Assembly (NCBI GenBank): GCA_964648045.1
Contig: CAZYNU010000025.1
Location: 1 to 16,346, forward strand
Direction: 5' to 3'
Source of the DNA: JAGOUB01 sp964648045
Lineage (GTDB): Bacteria > Patescibacteriota > Gracilibacteria > Peribacterales > Peribacteraceae
DNA length: 16,346 nt
Position numbers and translations under genes: made by a program. Below are positions 1-6,400 of this stretch, piece after piece. The stretch's first letter is position 1. Each line of letters opens with the position of its first letter. The notes beneath the pieces are model-generated. The model searched no databases. It saw nothing but the letters and a program-made list of their open reading frames with translations, and was not told where the DNA came from.

Positions 1-455
1 GTTGTGCGCAGAAAGGGGCGGGTGCGCATTTCCCAACGCACGACGTTGCACCACTGATTCACCCGCATGGGCAGATCGCGGTGGCTCTGGATCCACTTGG
101 CGAACGTAGAGTAGATGATCGTTTCGCTGGTGGGGCGCACGTAGAGCTTTTCTGTCAGTTCCTTGCCGCCGCCGTGCGTGACCACGGCGCACTCCGGCGC
201 GAAGCCGTCGATGTGGTCCTTCTCCTTGTTCATCACCGACTCGGGGATGAAGAGAGGGAAGTAGGCGTTCTGCACGTCTAGCGCCTTGATGCGTCGGTCG
301 AGATCGGCCTGGATGGCCTCCCAGATGGCGTAGCCGTAGGGTTTGAAGATGATGCAGCCCTTCACGTCCGCATGCTCGGCCAGATCGGCGTGCATGATGA
401 CGTCGAGGTACCACTGCGGGAAGTCCTGGGCGGGGTCGGCGAGGCGGGGAGGCAT
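1..455 (-). CDS. proS: Proline--tRNA ligase, ProS type 3 (N-terminal part, cut by window edge)
   Basis: Charges tRNA-Pro with proline in the cytoplasm. About 151 N-terminal residues are visible; the rest lies beyond base 1. The translation starts MPPRLADPAQDFPQWYLDVI and contains YFPLFIPES (about 85-93), the HGGG turn and RPTSETII typical of class II ProRS, and class II motif 2 as NVVRWEMRTRPFLRT right at the edge, with the Arg-x-Glu pair that contacts ATP and the tRNA end. The wording of these motifs matches the archaeal/eukaryote-like ProS branch, which lacks the inserted editing domain, and not the E. coli branch. The ATG at 455 is chosen because the family begins just before the DF.xWY motif; no Shine-Dalgarno site precedes it. 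It lies 53 nt downstream of the PH-domain gene and is probably co-transcribed with it. Confidence 0.95.
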   Translation of the reverse strand, partial: MPPRLADPAQDFPQWYLDVIMHADLAEHADVKGCIIFKPYGYAIWEAIQADLDRRIKALDVQNAYFPLFIPESVMNKEKDHIDGFAPECAVVTHGGGKELTEKLYVRPTSETIIYSTFAKWIQSHRDLPMRVNQWCNVVRWEMRTRPFLRT

Positions 456-508
456 AGCTCAACGCTAGCACATTTCCGGTCTTCCGGTCACGGCCGTCAA
501 ACGCCCGA

Positions 509-1090
509 TTACGCCTGCAGGTCGCTGTGTACCTGCACACTTGGAGCCTTCACGGCCCGGCGGCTCTGGAAGTCCATGACGATGTTGGCGATGGTTGAGG
601 CCACGGCGCGAGCGCGCGGCACGTAGGGCAATACCATGCGTTGGCCGGTGCCTTCCTTTAAGTCGAAGCAGAGTTTGCCGAACGAGAGCAGGTCGCCGTA
701 CTGGGTATGGGCCGTGACCGAGGCGATGTTCTCGATGTTCATTTGCTGAATGGTGGCGCGAATGATGGACGACTGATCGACGATGACCACCTTGTCCGTC
801 GTGACGAGCAGCACGTCGTAGCGCCAGTCGATCCAGGCGGTGAGCAGCCGCCAGCCCACTAAGGGCAGCCAAATGATGATCGATAATGCTATTGCGATGG
901 CTGGGGTCACGCCCGCGAGAATTTCGGCCACGGTAACGGCTATGAGGAAAAGTGTCGTCACCGTTCCCTTCAAACATCGAGCGGCAAAGAGAAAGCCGGA
1001 GAAATGGATGGCCAACAGCAACTGCTCACTGGGGCTAATCAGTTGGTTCTTGAGGCGCTCCTCGTCGGTTTCGAGTGCCAGAATCTTCAT
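509..1090 (-). CDS. Two-helix membrane protein with bacterial PH domain (bPH2/DUF304-like)
   Basis: 193 residues. Two hydrophobic stretches at about 42-60 and 62-82 form a hairpin in the membrane. After them comes WRYDVLLVTTDKVVIVDQS, then alternating beta-strand-like segments, and a closing helix at about 157-172 (PRARAVASTIANIVMDF). A Y-x-(V/L)T-x-x-(K/R)-(V/L) strand after a TM pair is the usual look of bacterial PH-domain membrane proteins of the YdbS/YdbT kind. Their exact role is mostly unknown; a scaffold or lipid/protein-binding role at the inner face is the general expectation. The gene starts 15 nt after the stop of the DUF1003 gene, so the two very likely share an mRNA. An AAGGG lies 13 nt ahead of the ATG, far for a Shine-Dalgarno site. 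Family assignment is by pattern and is fairly secure; function is not. Confidence 0.8.
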   Translation of the reverse strand: MKILALETDEERLKNQLISPSEQLLLAIHFSGFLFAARCLKGTVTTLFLIAVTVAEILAGVTPAIAIALSIIIWLPLVGWRLLTAWIDWRYDVLLVTTDKVVIVDQSSIIRATIQQMNIENIASVTAHTQYGDLLSFGKLCFDLKEGTGQRMVLPYVPRARAVASTIANIVMDFQSRRAVKAPSVQVHSDLQA

Positions 1091-1105
1091 AGCCGCAGTA
1101 TACCC

Positions 1106-1759
1106 TTATTTTTTGGCGCCGAGCTGGCGCTTGCGTTCGCTGATCTCGCGCAGCACCTGCTCGGGTTTGATGGTGGCTTCCAGGTCGGCCAGTTCGGGGT
1201 CTTTTCCCTCATGGAGGCCCAATTTATGGGCGATGGCATCGACGATCGTCAGAACCTTGGTCATCTCGTACTCGGCCAAAAGGTCGATCTGCAGATCGAG
1301 GTCGGCGCGGTCGTCTTGAATTTCCGACAGCCGTTGCTGGCTGATGAGTACGAACGTCGAGAGGAAGATGGCTTCCAGTGAGACGATCATCGTGAGTAGA
1401 CCGAATGGGAAAGGGTCGAATGGGACGATGTCTAAAGCTTGGAGTCCGCCGGTGTTGAGGGCGATCCAGACGCCGAACCACATGACGTGTAGGTAGAGAA
1501 ACAGCGTCGATCCCGAAAAATTGGTGATGACGTCGGCGAAGCGGTCTTGGATGGTGCGCCGCGTTTCCATTTGTCGACGGATCTCCGCCAGTGTGGAGAT
1601 GTTGCGCTCCACAGCCGCGGCAAGGTGCTCTTCGGCGGATTTTCGTTGGCGCTTCGTCGTGCGGCGGATGGTCTTCTTCTTGGCGGTGGGCATCGCCGGG
1701 AGTCTAGTCCGGCTGGCCGTCGATTGGGCTTTCTCGCCAGACGATTCGGTGGTGTGCAT
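1106..1759 (-). CDS. DUF1003 family membrane protein
   Basis: 217 residues. A basic, low-complexity N-terminus (KKKTIRRTTKRQRK at about 27-40) is followed by the DUF1003 core: a helix with RxxQDRFADVITNFSGS, TM1 at about 83-102 (LFLYLHVMWFGVWIALN), the PFDPFPFGLLTMIVSLEAIFLS turn and TM2 at about 118-140, and then a QQRLSEIQDDRADLDLQIDL helix. These are the hallmark segments of DUF1003 (PF06210), whose biochemical role is unknown. An ATG at 1693 (MPTAKKK) is a possible shorter start; neither start has a good Shine-Dalgarno site, though AAAGG lies 9-13 nt ahead of the ATG at 1759. It is the first gene of a leftward group with the PH-domain protein and ProS, and diverges from the 321-aa gene at 1818 across a 58-nt AT-rich gap. 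A TACAAT on the minus strand at 1781-1786 could be its -10 box. Confidence 0.9.
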   Translation of the reverse strand: MHTTESSGEKAQSTASRTRLPAMPTAKKKTIRRTTKRQRKSAEEHLAAAVERNISTLAEIRRQMETRRTIQDRFADVITNFSGSTLFLYLHVMWFGVWIALNTGGLQALDIVPFDPFPFGLLTMIVSLEAIFLSTFVLISQQRLSEIQDDRADLDLQIDLLAEYEMTKVLTIVDAIAHKLGLHEGKDPELADLEATIKPEQVLREISERKRQLGAKK

Positions 1760-1781
1760 TGTACGCTGCCTTTGTGCTTTA

Positions 1782-1810
1782 TTGTAAAAATAATATAATT
1801 ATTGTATAAT
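1782..1810 (+). promoter_or_regulatory. Sigma-70-type promoter for the gene at 1818
   Basis: TTGTAA (1782-1787), a 17-nt spacer and a perfect TATAAT (1805-1810). Transcription would start about 7 nt later, at or one base before the ATG at 1818, giving a leaderless mRNA. A second TATAAT at 1794-1799 with a poor -35 could give a leader of about 12 nt. The island from 1782 to 1817 is almost pure A/T in GC-rich surroundings. Confidence 0.65.
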
Positions 1811-1817
1811 AATATAT

Positions 1818-2783
1818 ATGGCGATTGATGATAATAACTACCAAAGAAGCGCCGCCGCGGCGGTTCAAGATGATCCTGATGATGTCTTTCTTCTGGGCAA
1901 GCTCAGTGATGCCTGCGAGGAGTACGGGGAGGCTGTTCCACATCTACTCGAATTCCTACGTGGCGGTCATGTGCCAGCAGATGCTATGGGGGCAGTGCGC
2001 GCGGAGCTCGCCGCCATCCTTGATTCGTTTACAGCGACATATCTCGTTTTGAACAAAATCCTGCCGGCAACACTATTGCCACTGCTCAAGGTCGTGCAAG
2101 ATCCCGTCGTTGAGCCTGATGCGAGGCTTAATGCACTTGATGAACTGCGTCGGGCCGTGCGGCAAATTGAGAATGCGCAACTGCGCCAGCGGATCGAGTC
2201 CGAGCTCCAAACCCTTGAGCAGACGTTACCTGCAGAATTCGGTCCGCTCCTGCAGGTGCGAAATGGGGAGGCGATCTTGGCGCGGTATGCCGATGCGCCT
2301 CCTGAGGAACGGAACGTTCTTTGGAATGAGTTGATGGACATTTTTCATTGTCTTACACGCGATGGCCCTCACTACCAGCGCTTATTCACGGGCATCATCG
2401 CCGTTGTACCGATATTCGAATTGAATGTTGCCTTAGAGAATTTGTACCAACTCAATCGTAGCCATCATCGTGCATCGCGTGAGCAACGCTTAGAGCAATG
2501 CCAGCGCATCGAAGAGATTATGATGCGAGCTGCTCCGAATCAGCTTCAGAGGTCGAGAGCCTTACAGGCTATTTGGGAGACTCAGCGGAAGGTGCTTGAG
2601 GAAGCACTTTCCGATCTACAGAAGTTGACTACCAGCATTCATTCATTCGGCGCGAACTTGGGGCAGATACGCCTAGCCTGCGATGAGGTAGAGCGTCTTT
2701 GCAAGCTTGATAGGGGCGCTACTCCCGATCCTAGGCCGATGCAAATCGTGCGGCAGGTGCGCAGTCGATTTGGCTTGCGTTAA
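1818..2783 (+). CDS. Unrecognised helical soluble protein, 321 aa
   Basis: I do not recognise this protein. It has no signal peptide and no membrane segment. It is rich in Leu, Glu, Arg and Gln and looks almost wholly alpha-helical, with amphipathic stretches around 85-140 (DELRRAVRQIENAQLRQRIE), 205-250 and 255-300, suggesting a helical-repeat or coiled-coil scaffold. The ATG at 1818 follows an AT-only stretch with no Shine-Dalgarno site, and the promoter ends right before it. Third codon positions are less GC-rich (about 44% in a sampled stretch at 2401-2500) than in neighbouring genes, which may reflect transfer or low expression. No terminator is visible after the TAA; the dehydrogenase gene begins 78 nt later on the same strand and could be co-transcribed. 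The frame is open throughout and antisense frames are short, so coding status is good. Confidence 0.8.
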   Translation: MAIDDNNYQRSAAAAVQDDPDDVFLLGKLSDACEEYGEAVPHLLEFLRGGHVPADAMGAVRAELAAILDSFTATYLVLNKILPATLLPLLKVVQDPVVEPDARLNALDELRRAVRQIENAQLRQRIESELQTLEQTLPAEFGPLLQVRNGEAILARYADAPPEERNVLWNELMDIFHCLTRDGPHYQRLFTGIIAVVPIFELNVALENLYQLNRSHHRASREQRLEQCQRIEEIMMRAAPNQLQRSRALQAIWETQRKVLEEALSDLQKLTTSIHSFGANLGQIRLACDEVERLCKLDRGATPDPRPMQIVRQVRSRFGLR

Positions 2784-2861
2784 TCGCCCACCCACCACCG
2801 GCATCGCCTCGCCGTGTCGTTCAATAGTGTGTATCTTTCGATCGACCTCCCGCCCCTCCCG

Positions 2862-3770
2862 ATGATCATTTTTCTCGACGTGGCCGACGATGAGCGCACG
2901 CTCGTCTCCAATGCGTTTCCTGAGGCGATTTTTCTACCTGCCGACGCGCCTAATGAGGCGATGGTCGCAGCCGATACGGTTGTCACATTCGTGACATCAC
3001 ACTTCGATGCTGCTCGCATTACCGCCTTGCCGAACCTGCGACTGCTCTGCACACGCTCGGCGGGTACTGACCACATCGATCTGCCCGCCTGCCGCGAGCG
3101 CGGGATCACGGTCTGCTCCGTGCCGGATTACGGCGCGCATGTGATTGCCGAGCATGCCTTCGCGCTGCTGCTCTCGGCCGTTCGTCACGTGCCCGAGGGA
3201 AATGCCCGTGTGAAGGCTGGCGAATTCTCGTGGCGGGGCCTCAAGGGGATGGCGCTCAAGGGCAAGACGATGGGCGTGGCCGGCACCGGCCGCATCGGGC
3301 GGGCGCTGATCCAGATCGCGCTCGGCTTTGGCATGCGCGTGATTGCGTACGATGCCTTCAAGGTGGCGGGCATCGATTATGTGGAGTGGTCGGAGTTATG
3401 GCGGCAGAGCGACGTAGTCTCGCTTCATCTCCCTCTTACATCGGAGACAATGGGGGTGGTGAATGCCCAGGCACTCGCTGGCGCCAAGCCTGGGGTGGTC
3501 ATCGTGAATACCGCTCGTGGCGGTCTGATCGATCCGGCGGCGCTCGTGGCTGCTCTCGATCGTGGGCAGGTGGCCCAGGCGTTGCTCGATGTTCTGCCCG
3601 ATGAACACGATCTGAGCAGCGCGCGTCTCTTGATTGCACATCCGAAGGTTGTCGTAACGCCCCACATCGCCTTCTACACCGATGCCTCGGTGCATGAGTT
3701 GTACGCGAAGACGATCGATTCCATTCGCCAGTGGCAGAGTGGTGAGCGGCCGACCTTGGCGATTGCGTAA
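2862..3770 (+). CDS. D-isomer-specific 2-hydroxyacid dehydrogenase (D-lactate dehydrogenase-like)
   Basis: 302 residues from the ATG at 2862. Reduces a 2-keto acid to the D-2-hydroxy acid with NADH. Seen: substrate-side motif RSAGTDHIDLPACRERGI (about 65-82), VPDYGAHVIAEHAFALLL (88-104), nucleotide fold GVAGTGRIG (Gly141-x-Gly143-x-x-Gly146), and the catalytic set Arg219 in NTARGGLID, Glu248 in LPDEHDL and His268 in TPHIAFYT. The TPHIAFYTD ending resembles D-lactate dehydrogenases more than phosphoglycerate dehydrogenases, but substrate cannot be fixed from sequence alone. A GTG at 2814 would add 16 residues; the ATG is preferred because MIIFLDV is the first Rossmann strand, as is usual in the family. 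At 302 aa it is a little short of the usual 320-335. The stop at 3770 meets the terminator of the opposing gene. Confidence 0.9.
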   Translation: MIIFLDVADDERTLVSNAFPEAIFLPADAPNEAMVAADTVVTFVTSHFDAARITALPNLRLLCTRSAGTDHIDLPACRERGITVCSVPDYGAHVIAEHAFALLLSAVRHVPEGNARVKAGEFSWRGLKGMALKGKTMGVAGTGRIGRALIQIALGFGMRVIAYDAFKVAGIDYVEWSELWRQSDVVSLHLPLTSETMGVVNAQALAGAKPGVVIVNTARGGLIDPAALVAALDRGQVAQALLDVLPDEHDLSSARLLIAHPKVVVTPHIAFYTDASVHELYAKTIDSIRQWQSGERPTLAIA

Positions 3771-3799
3771 AAAAGACCCCAACCGCGTACGGTTGAGGT
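3769..3799 (-). terminator. Intrinsic terminator of the 135-aa membrane protein gene
   Basis: Read on the minus strand: a stem CAACCG / CGGTTG (3780-3785 with 3790-3795, loop of 4), extended past one mismatch by three further pairs, then TCTTTTTT (complement of 3769-3776). It lies 14 nt after the stop codon at 3814 and overlaps the stop codon of the opposing dehydrogenase gene. Confidence 0.75.
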
Positions 3800-3813
3800 G
3801 TGTGTCGACGGCG

Positions 3814-4221
3814 TCAGTCGACGGTAGGGCGTGTTCGCCGGTTGACGACCGTGAGACAGGCCCACGTAACGCCGGTAATCGTGGCGTACAGGCCAAGTTC
3901 CCAGCCGAAGATGGCGGGCGCCAGGCGCGGGTTGTTCCCCGCCCATCCGGCGATCTTCAGCGTGATGATGAGCCCAGGGAGTGCCTGGATGAGGCACAGG
4001 CAGAGACGCAGCGCATTGCGTTGGTTCATCTGCTCACGGCAGGCATGCATTGTGAGCAGGAGGCAGACAGTGAGCATGGCCGTGGTGACGTAGTGATGAC
4101 TGGGGCTATTCACATCAAAATGCAGCGTAGCCAGGCTCAGGGCTAGGACGAGCAGGAGCTGCGTCCAGCTCATTTGTACGGCCGCCAGGGCAGCGGCCGT
4201 CGTCCAACGTCTGGTCTTCAT
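3814..4221 (-). CDS. Four-helix membrane protein, 135 aa (paralogue A)
   Basis: Function unknown. Four hydrophobic segments at about 18-36, 43-60, 70-91 and 106-126 with short loops, a basic N-terminus (MKTRR) and basic C-terminus (NRRTR). It shares layout and several residues with the next gene at 4393-4857: the sequence QALPGL sits at residues 79-84 here and QAVPGL at exactly 79-84 there, at the start of the third helix. The two are therefore likely diverged tandem duplicates. The gene has its own promoter (4287-4315), a leader of about 60 nt with a 5' hairpin, a weak purine-rich stretch (GAAAGAAGAG) ahead of the ATG, and its own terminator. This points to an independently regulated small membrane protein. 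Unusually rich in Cys for the region (about five, mostly in helices 2 and 3). Confidence 0.75.
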   Translation of the reverse strand: MKTRRWTTAAALAAVQMSWTQLLLVLALSLATLHFDVNSPSHHYVTTAMLTVCLLLTMHACREQMNQRNALRLCLCLIQALPGLIITLKIAGWAGNNPRLAPAIFGWELGLYATITGVTWACLTVVNRRTRPTVD

Positions 4222-4254
4222 CGCTCTTCTTTCTTCTTTGGCGGTGAAAGGGCG

Positions 4255-4281
4255 TATTGAGACGCGCTGTGCGCCTCAATA
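4255..4281 (-). other. Hairpin at the 5' end of the predicted mRNA for the gene at 3814-4221
   Basis: TATTGAG (4255-4261) pairs with CTCAATA (4275-4281); after one mismatch three further pairs (CGC/GCG) close a 5-nt loop. The predicted transcription start (about 4280) is at the edge of the stem, so the mRNA would begin with this hairpin. Such 5' stems can stabilise mRNAs or act as operators; it carries no U-tract, so it is not a terminator. Confidence 0.5.
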
Positions 4282-4286
4282 AATTT

Positions 4287-4315
4287 ATTATGAAATATTA
4301 CTTTTAATAAGTCAA
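4287..4315 (-). promoter_or_regulatory. Promoter of the gene at 3814-4221
   Basis: On the minus strand: TTGACT (4315-4310), 17-nt spacer, CATAAT (4292-4287), in a strongly AT-rich stretch. Predicted start near 4280, about 60 nt before the ATG at 4221. Confidence 0.7.
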
Positions 4316-4343
4316 ATATGGTGTATGTATGAAAAATAAACGT

Positions 4344-4372
4344 AAAAATGCCCGTCCGATGATCGGACGGGC
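4344..4372 (-). terminator. Intrinsic terminator of the 154-aa membrane protein gene
   Basis: A perfect 10-bp stem, GCCCGTCCGA (4350-4359) with TCGGACGGGC (4363-4372), and a 3-nt loop, followed on the minus strand by ATTTTT and a second T-rich stretch. It starts 20 nt after the stop codon at 4393 and isolates this gene from the promoter of the next one. Confidence 0.9.
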
Positions 4373-4392
4373 GGGTTGGAGACTGCCGGCGA

Positions 4393-4857
4393 TCAGGTGG
4401 TGGTCACCGGTGGTGCGGCGGTAGTGGTTGTGGCCGCGGCGGCGGGCTTGCGGCGCAGCAGTTGCTGCAGGACGATGAGGCCGAAGGCGACGCCCATGAT
4501 GATTTGGCCCGGGACCACGTCGGGAGTGGGGATCGTGACGGTCCGCAGGGTCACCCACTGGGTGATGCCCCAGCCGCGATCCGCCAGCAGGCTAAGGATG
4601 AGCGCCAGGCCTGGGACGGCCTGCGCGCCTGCGAGCGCCGCGGATACGATGTGGCGCTTCTCGACGCGCTGGAACAGACGGGTCAAGCCCAGCAGCAGGG
4701 CGGCGATGAGCGCGCCAGCGGTGCAGCCGAGCTGCAGTTCGCCCTGGGGGCCTTGGGCGTAGTGGGCGCCGATGAGCGCGCCCAGCAGCAGGGCCTGCGC
4801 CATCAGCAGCCACAGTGCCGCCCAGATGGCGGCCCACATGATTCGCAACAGGAACAT
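4393..4857 (-). CDS. Four-helix membrane protein, 154 aa (paralogue B)
   Basis: Function unknown. Hydrophobic segments at about 8-30, 43-62, 70-92 and 112-134, then RRKP and a low-complexity Ala/Thr/Pro/Val tail (about 138-154). Length, helix spacing and the QAVPGL motif at 79-84 match the neighbouring 135-aa gene, with LLL...R before it and a basic pair after helix 4, so they appear paralogous though diverged. It is more Ala/Leu-rich and has higher GC than its partner. The ATG at 4857 has a clear ribosome binding site (GAGGT about 7 nt upstream). It has its own TTGACA promoter, which overlaps the end of the STAS gene, and a strong terminator. Its leader contains a small CGCGT/ACGCG hairpin at 4890-4902. 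Confidence 0.78.
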   Translation of the reverse strand: MFLLRIMWAAIWAALWLLMAQALLLGALIGAHYAQGPQGELQLGCTAGALIAALLLGLTRLFQRVEKRHIVSAALAGAQAVPGLALILSLLADRGWGITQWVTLRTVTIPTPDVVPGQIIMGVAFGLIVLQQLLRRKPAAAATTTTAAPPVTTT

Positions 4858-4918
4858 CTTCTACCTCACGAGTGAAAGTTCGGATCGGGCGCGTCTCACG
4901 CGTTGCCGACTTACTCAT

Positions 4919-4947
4919 TATTAAAAACTAATATAAAAATATGTCAA
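4919..4947 (-). promoter_or_regulatory. Promoter of the gene at 4393-4857, inside the end of the STAS gene
   Basis: On the minus strand: a perfect TTGACA (4947-4942), then TTAATA with a 17-nt spacer (4924-4919) or TAATAA with 18. The -10 box overlaps the STAS stop codon (4923-4921), so the promoter is embedded in the 3' end of the upstream coding region. The leader would be about 55 nt. Confidence 0.65.
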
Positions 4948-5358
4948 ATAGATGGGCAAGAGAAAACCAGCTTCCACATGGGAAGCCGGAAGAGTTCTTT
5001 GGAGGCTTAGAAGAGGATCCTTTGCGATCGTCAGGAATGCATCAAGACGCGTGACCTTAAACACGTCCATTACGTCGGCTAGGCCGGTGATCACCAGTTG
5101 GCCCCTGAGCTGGAGGGTGAGGTGCTTGTGGAGGCCGATGAGCTGGCCGAGGAATTGGCTGTCCATCTGGGTGATGCCCTTGAAGTCGAGGATGATCTGC
5201 CGCGCGCCTTCCTGGTTGATCAGTTCCATCAGTCGGTCACTGATTGCGGCGATCTGCAGTTCCTTTGTAATCTGCTTGAGGTTTCCGAACGTGACGACGG
5301 CGATGTTGCCATGTGAATGATTGACCGTGACGTAGTGCTGCCTGCTGGGAGTCGACAT
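4921..5358 (-). CDS. STAS-domain protein (anti-sigma-factor antagonist-like)
   Basis: 145 residues from the ATG at 5358, preceded by GGCGGAG 3 nt upstream; an in-frame GTG at 5397 would lie almost at the predicted transcription start and is not favoured. A STAS fold spans about 8-118: first strands with GNIAVVTFGNL, helix KELQIAAISDRLMELINQ, strand ARQIILDFKGITQMDSQFLG, helix LIGLHKHL, strand GQLVITGLA, and VMDVFKVTRLDAFLTIAKD. Ser67 in MDSQFLG is where SpoIIAA-type antagonists carry the phosphorylated serine, but the usual Ser-Gly after it is Gln-Phe. STAS proteins of this type bind anti-sigma kinases in partner-switching modules; no kinase or phosphatase gene is in the window. The C-terminal tail after about 119 is hydrophobic and aromatic (LLPIYLTYFYISF) and is encoded by the AT-rich promoter of the next gene. 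Confidence 0.88.
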   Translation of the reverse strand: MSTPSRQHYVTVNHSHGNIAVVTFGNLKQITKELQIAAISDRLMELINQEGARQIILDFKGITQMDSQFLGQLIGLHKHLTLQLRGQLVITGLADVMDVFKVTRLDAFLTIAKDPLLSLQRTLPASHVEAGFLLPIYLTYFYISF

Positions 5359-5405
5359 GACTCCGCCGGAATGTCGGCGCGAACTGGGAAAGAGCACTTT
5401 GTGTG

Positions 5406-5434
5406 ACCATACGATCAGTGTCCTATTTCGTCAA
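5406..5434 (-). promoter_or_regulatory. Promoter of the STAS gene
   Basis: On the minus strand: TTGACG (5434-5429), a 17-nt spacer and TATGGT (5411-5406). Predicted start near 5399, giving a 40-nt leader that contains the GGCGGAG ribosome binding site of the ATG at 5358. It lies between the epimerase stop (5441) and the STAS gene, so STAS can be expressed apart from the operon before it. Confidence 0.55.
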
Positions 5435-5440
5435 TAATGC

Positions 5441-6388
5441 TCAAACGCCGTAATACTCGCGGTACCAGGCCACGAACTTGGGCACACCCTCGCTAATCGG
5501 GGTTTTGGGCTCGAAGCCGAGCATGGCCTTGGCTTTCGTCAGGTCGGCGGCACTGCGCGTGGTGTCGCCGGGCTGCATTGGGAGCATCTCTTTCTTCGCC
5601 TCTTTGCCCACGGCCTTCTCCACCGCGCCAATGTAGTCCATGAGCTCCTCTGTGCGGCCGCAGCCAAGATTGAAGACTTCGCAGTCATAGTTCTTGTCCA
5701 CCGAGGCGACGATGCCCGAGACGATATCGTCGATGTACGTGAAGTCGCGCTGCATTTTCCCTTCGCCGAATACCTTGATGGGCTGGTCCTTCAGAATGGC
5801 GTCAGTGAAGAGGAAGAGCGCCATGTCCGGGCGCCCGAGTGGTCCGTAGACCGTGAAGAAGCGCAGGCCCGTGGACTTCACTTTGAAGAGGTTCCAGTAG
5901 GTGCGGGCCATCAGCTCGTTGTCTTTCTTATTCTGGCCGTAGAGCGAGAGTTGGTTCTCGGTCTTGTCGTCCTCCTTGGAAGGGAAGCTGGTGTTGCCGC
6001 CGTAGATGGAGCTGGAGCTGGCGTAGACGAGTCCCGGGATGCCCTGCTTCTTCACCTCGTCGATCACGTGGAAGAAGCCCTGAATGTTGATGGCGATGTA
6101 TTCCTCGGGGTGTTCCATCGAGTAGCGAACGCCGGCGATGGCGGCCAGGTGAATGACGCGCTCGGTGCCCTTCATCGCCTCGGCCAGCTTGGGGCGGTCG
6201 AGAATGTCGGCCTCAATAAAGGTGAAGTTGGGGTAGGCCTTGAGCTTCTCCAGGCGCGCGCGCTTCAGGCTGGGGTCGTAGTAGGGGCTGACGTTGTCGT
6301 AGCCCACAACGGTGTCGCCGCGCTCGAGCAGGCGGATGGCAGTGTGATAACCGATGAAACCGGCGGCTCCAGTGAGGAAGATCTTCAT
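5441..6388 (-). CDS. NAD-dependent epimerase, UDP-glucuronate 4-epimerase type
   Basis: 315 residues, a full-length extended short-chain dehydrogenase/reductase. The N-terminal NAD site is GAAGFIG (7-13); the acid after strand 2 is Asp31 in GYDNVS. The active site has the SSSSIYG serines (124-127) and Tyr150-x-x-x-Lys154 (YGQNK). VYGPLGRPDMALFLFT (180-195) and LPMQPGDTTRSAADLTKA (269-286) are diagnostic for UDP-glucuronate 4-epimerases, which make UDP-galacturonate. It follows the UDP-glucose dehydrogenase gene by 12 nt, whose product is its expected substrate, so the pair forms a pathway: UDP-glucose to UDP-glucuronate to UDP-galacturonate, for surface polysaccharide. A related UDP-hexose 4-epimerase activity cannot be excluded. 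Confidence 0.9.
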   Translation of the reverse strand: MKIFLTGAAGFIGYHTAIRLLERGDTVVGYDNVSPYYDPSLKRARLEKLKAYPNFTFIEADILDRPKLAEAMKGTERVIHLAAIAGVRYSMEHPEEYIAINIQGFFHVIDEVKKQGIPGLVYASSSSIYGGNTSFPSKEDDKTENQLSLYGQNKKDNELMARTYWNLFKVKSTGLRFFTVYGPLGRPDMALFLFTDAILKDQPIKVFGEGKMQRDFTYIDDIVSGIVASVDKNYDCEVFNLGCGRTEELMDYIGAVEKAVGKEAKKEMLPMQPGDTTRSAADLTKAKAMLGFEPKTPISEGVPKFVAWYREYYGV

Positions 6389-6400
6389 GTTCTCAGTGTA

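Noticed and set aside
3682..4146. Open frame of 154 codons on the + strand overlapping the dehydrogenase end
   Set aside because: Antisense to the 135-aa membrane gene and crossing a terminator; the opposite strand has promoter, hydrophobic pattern and a paralogue.
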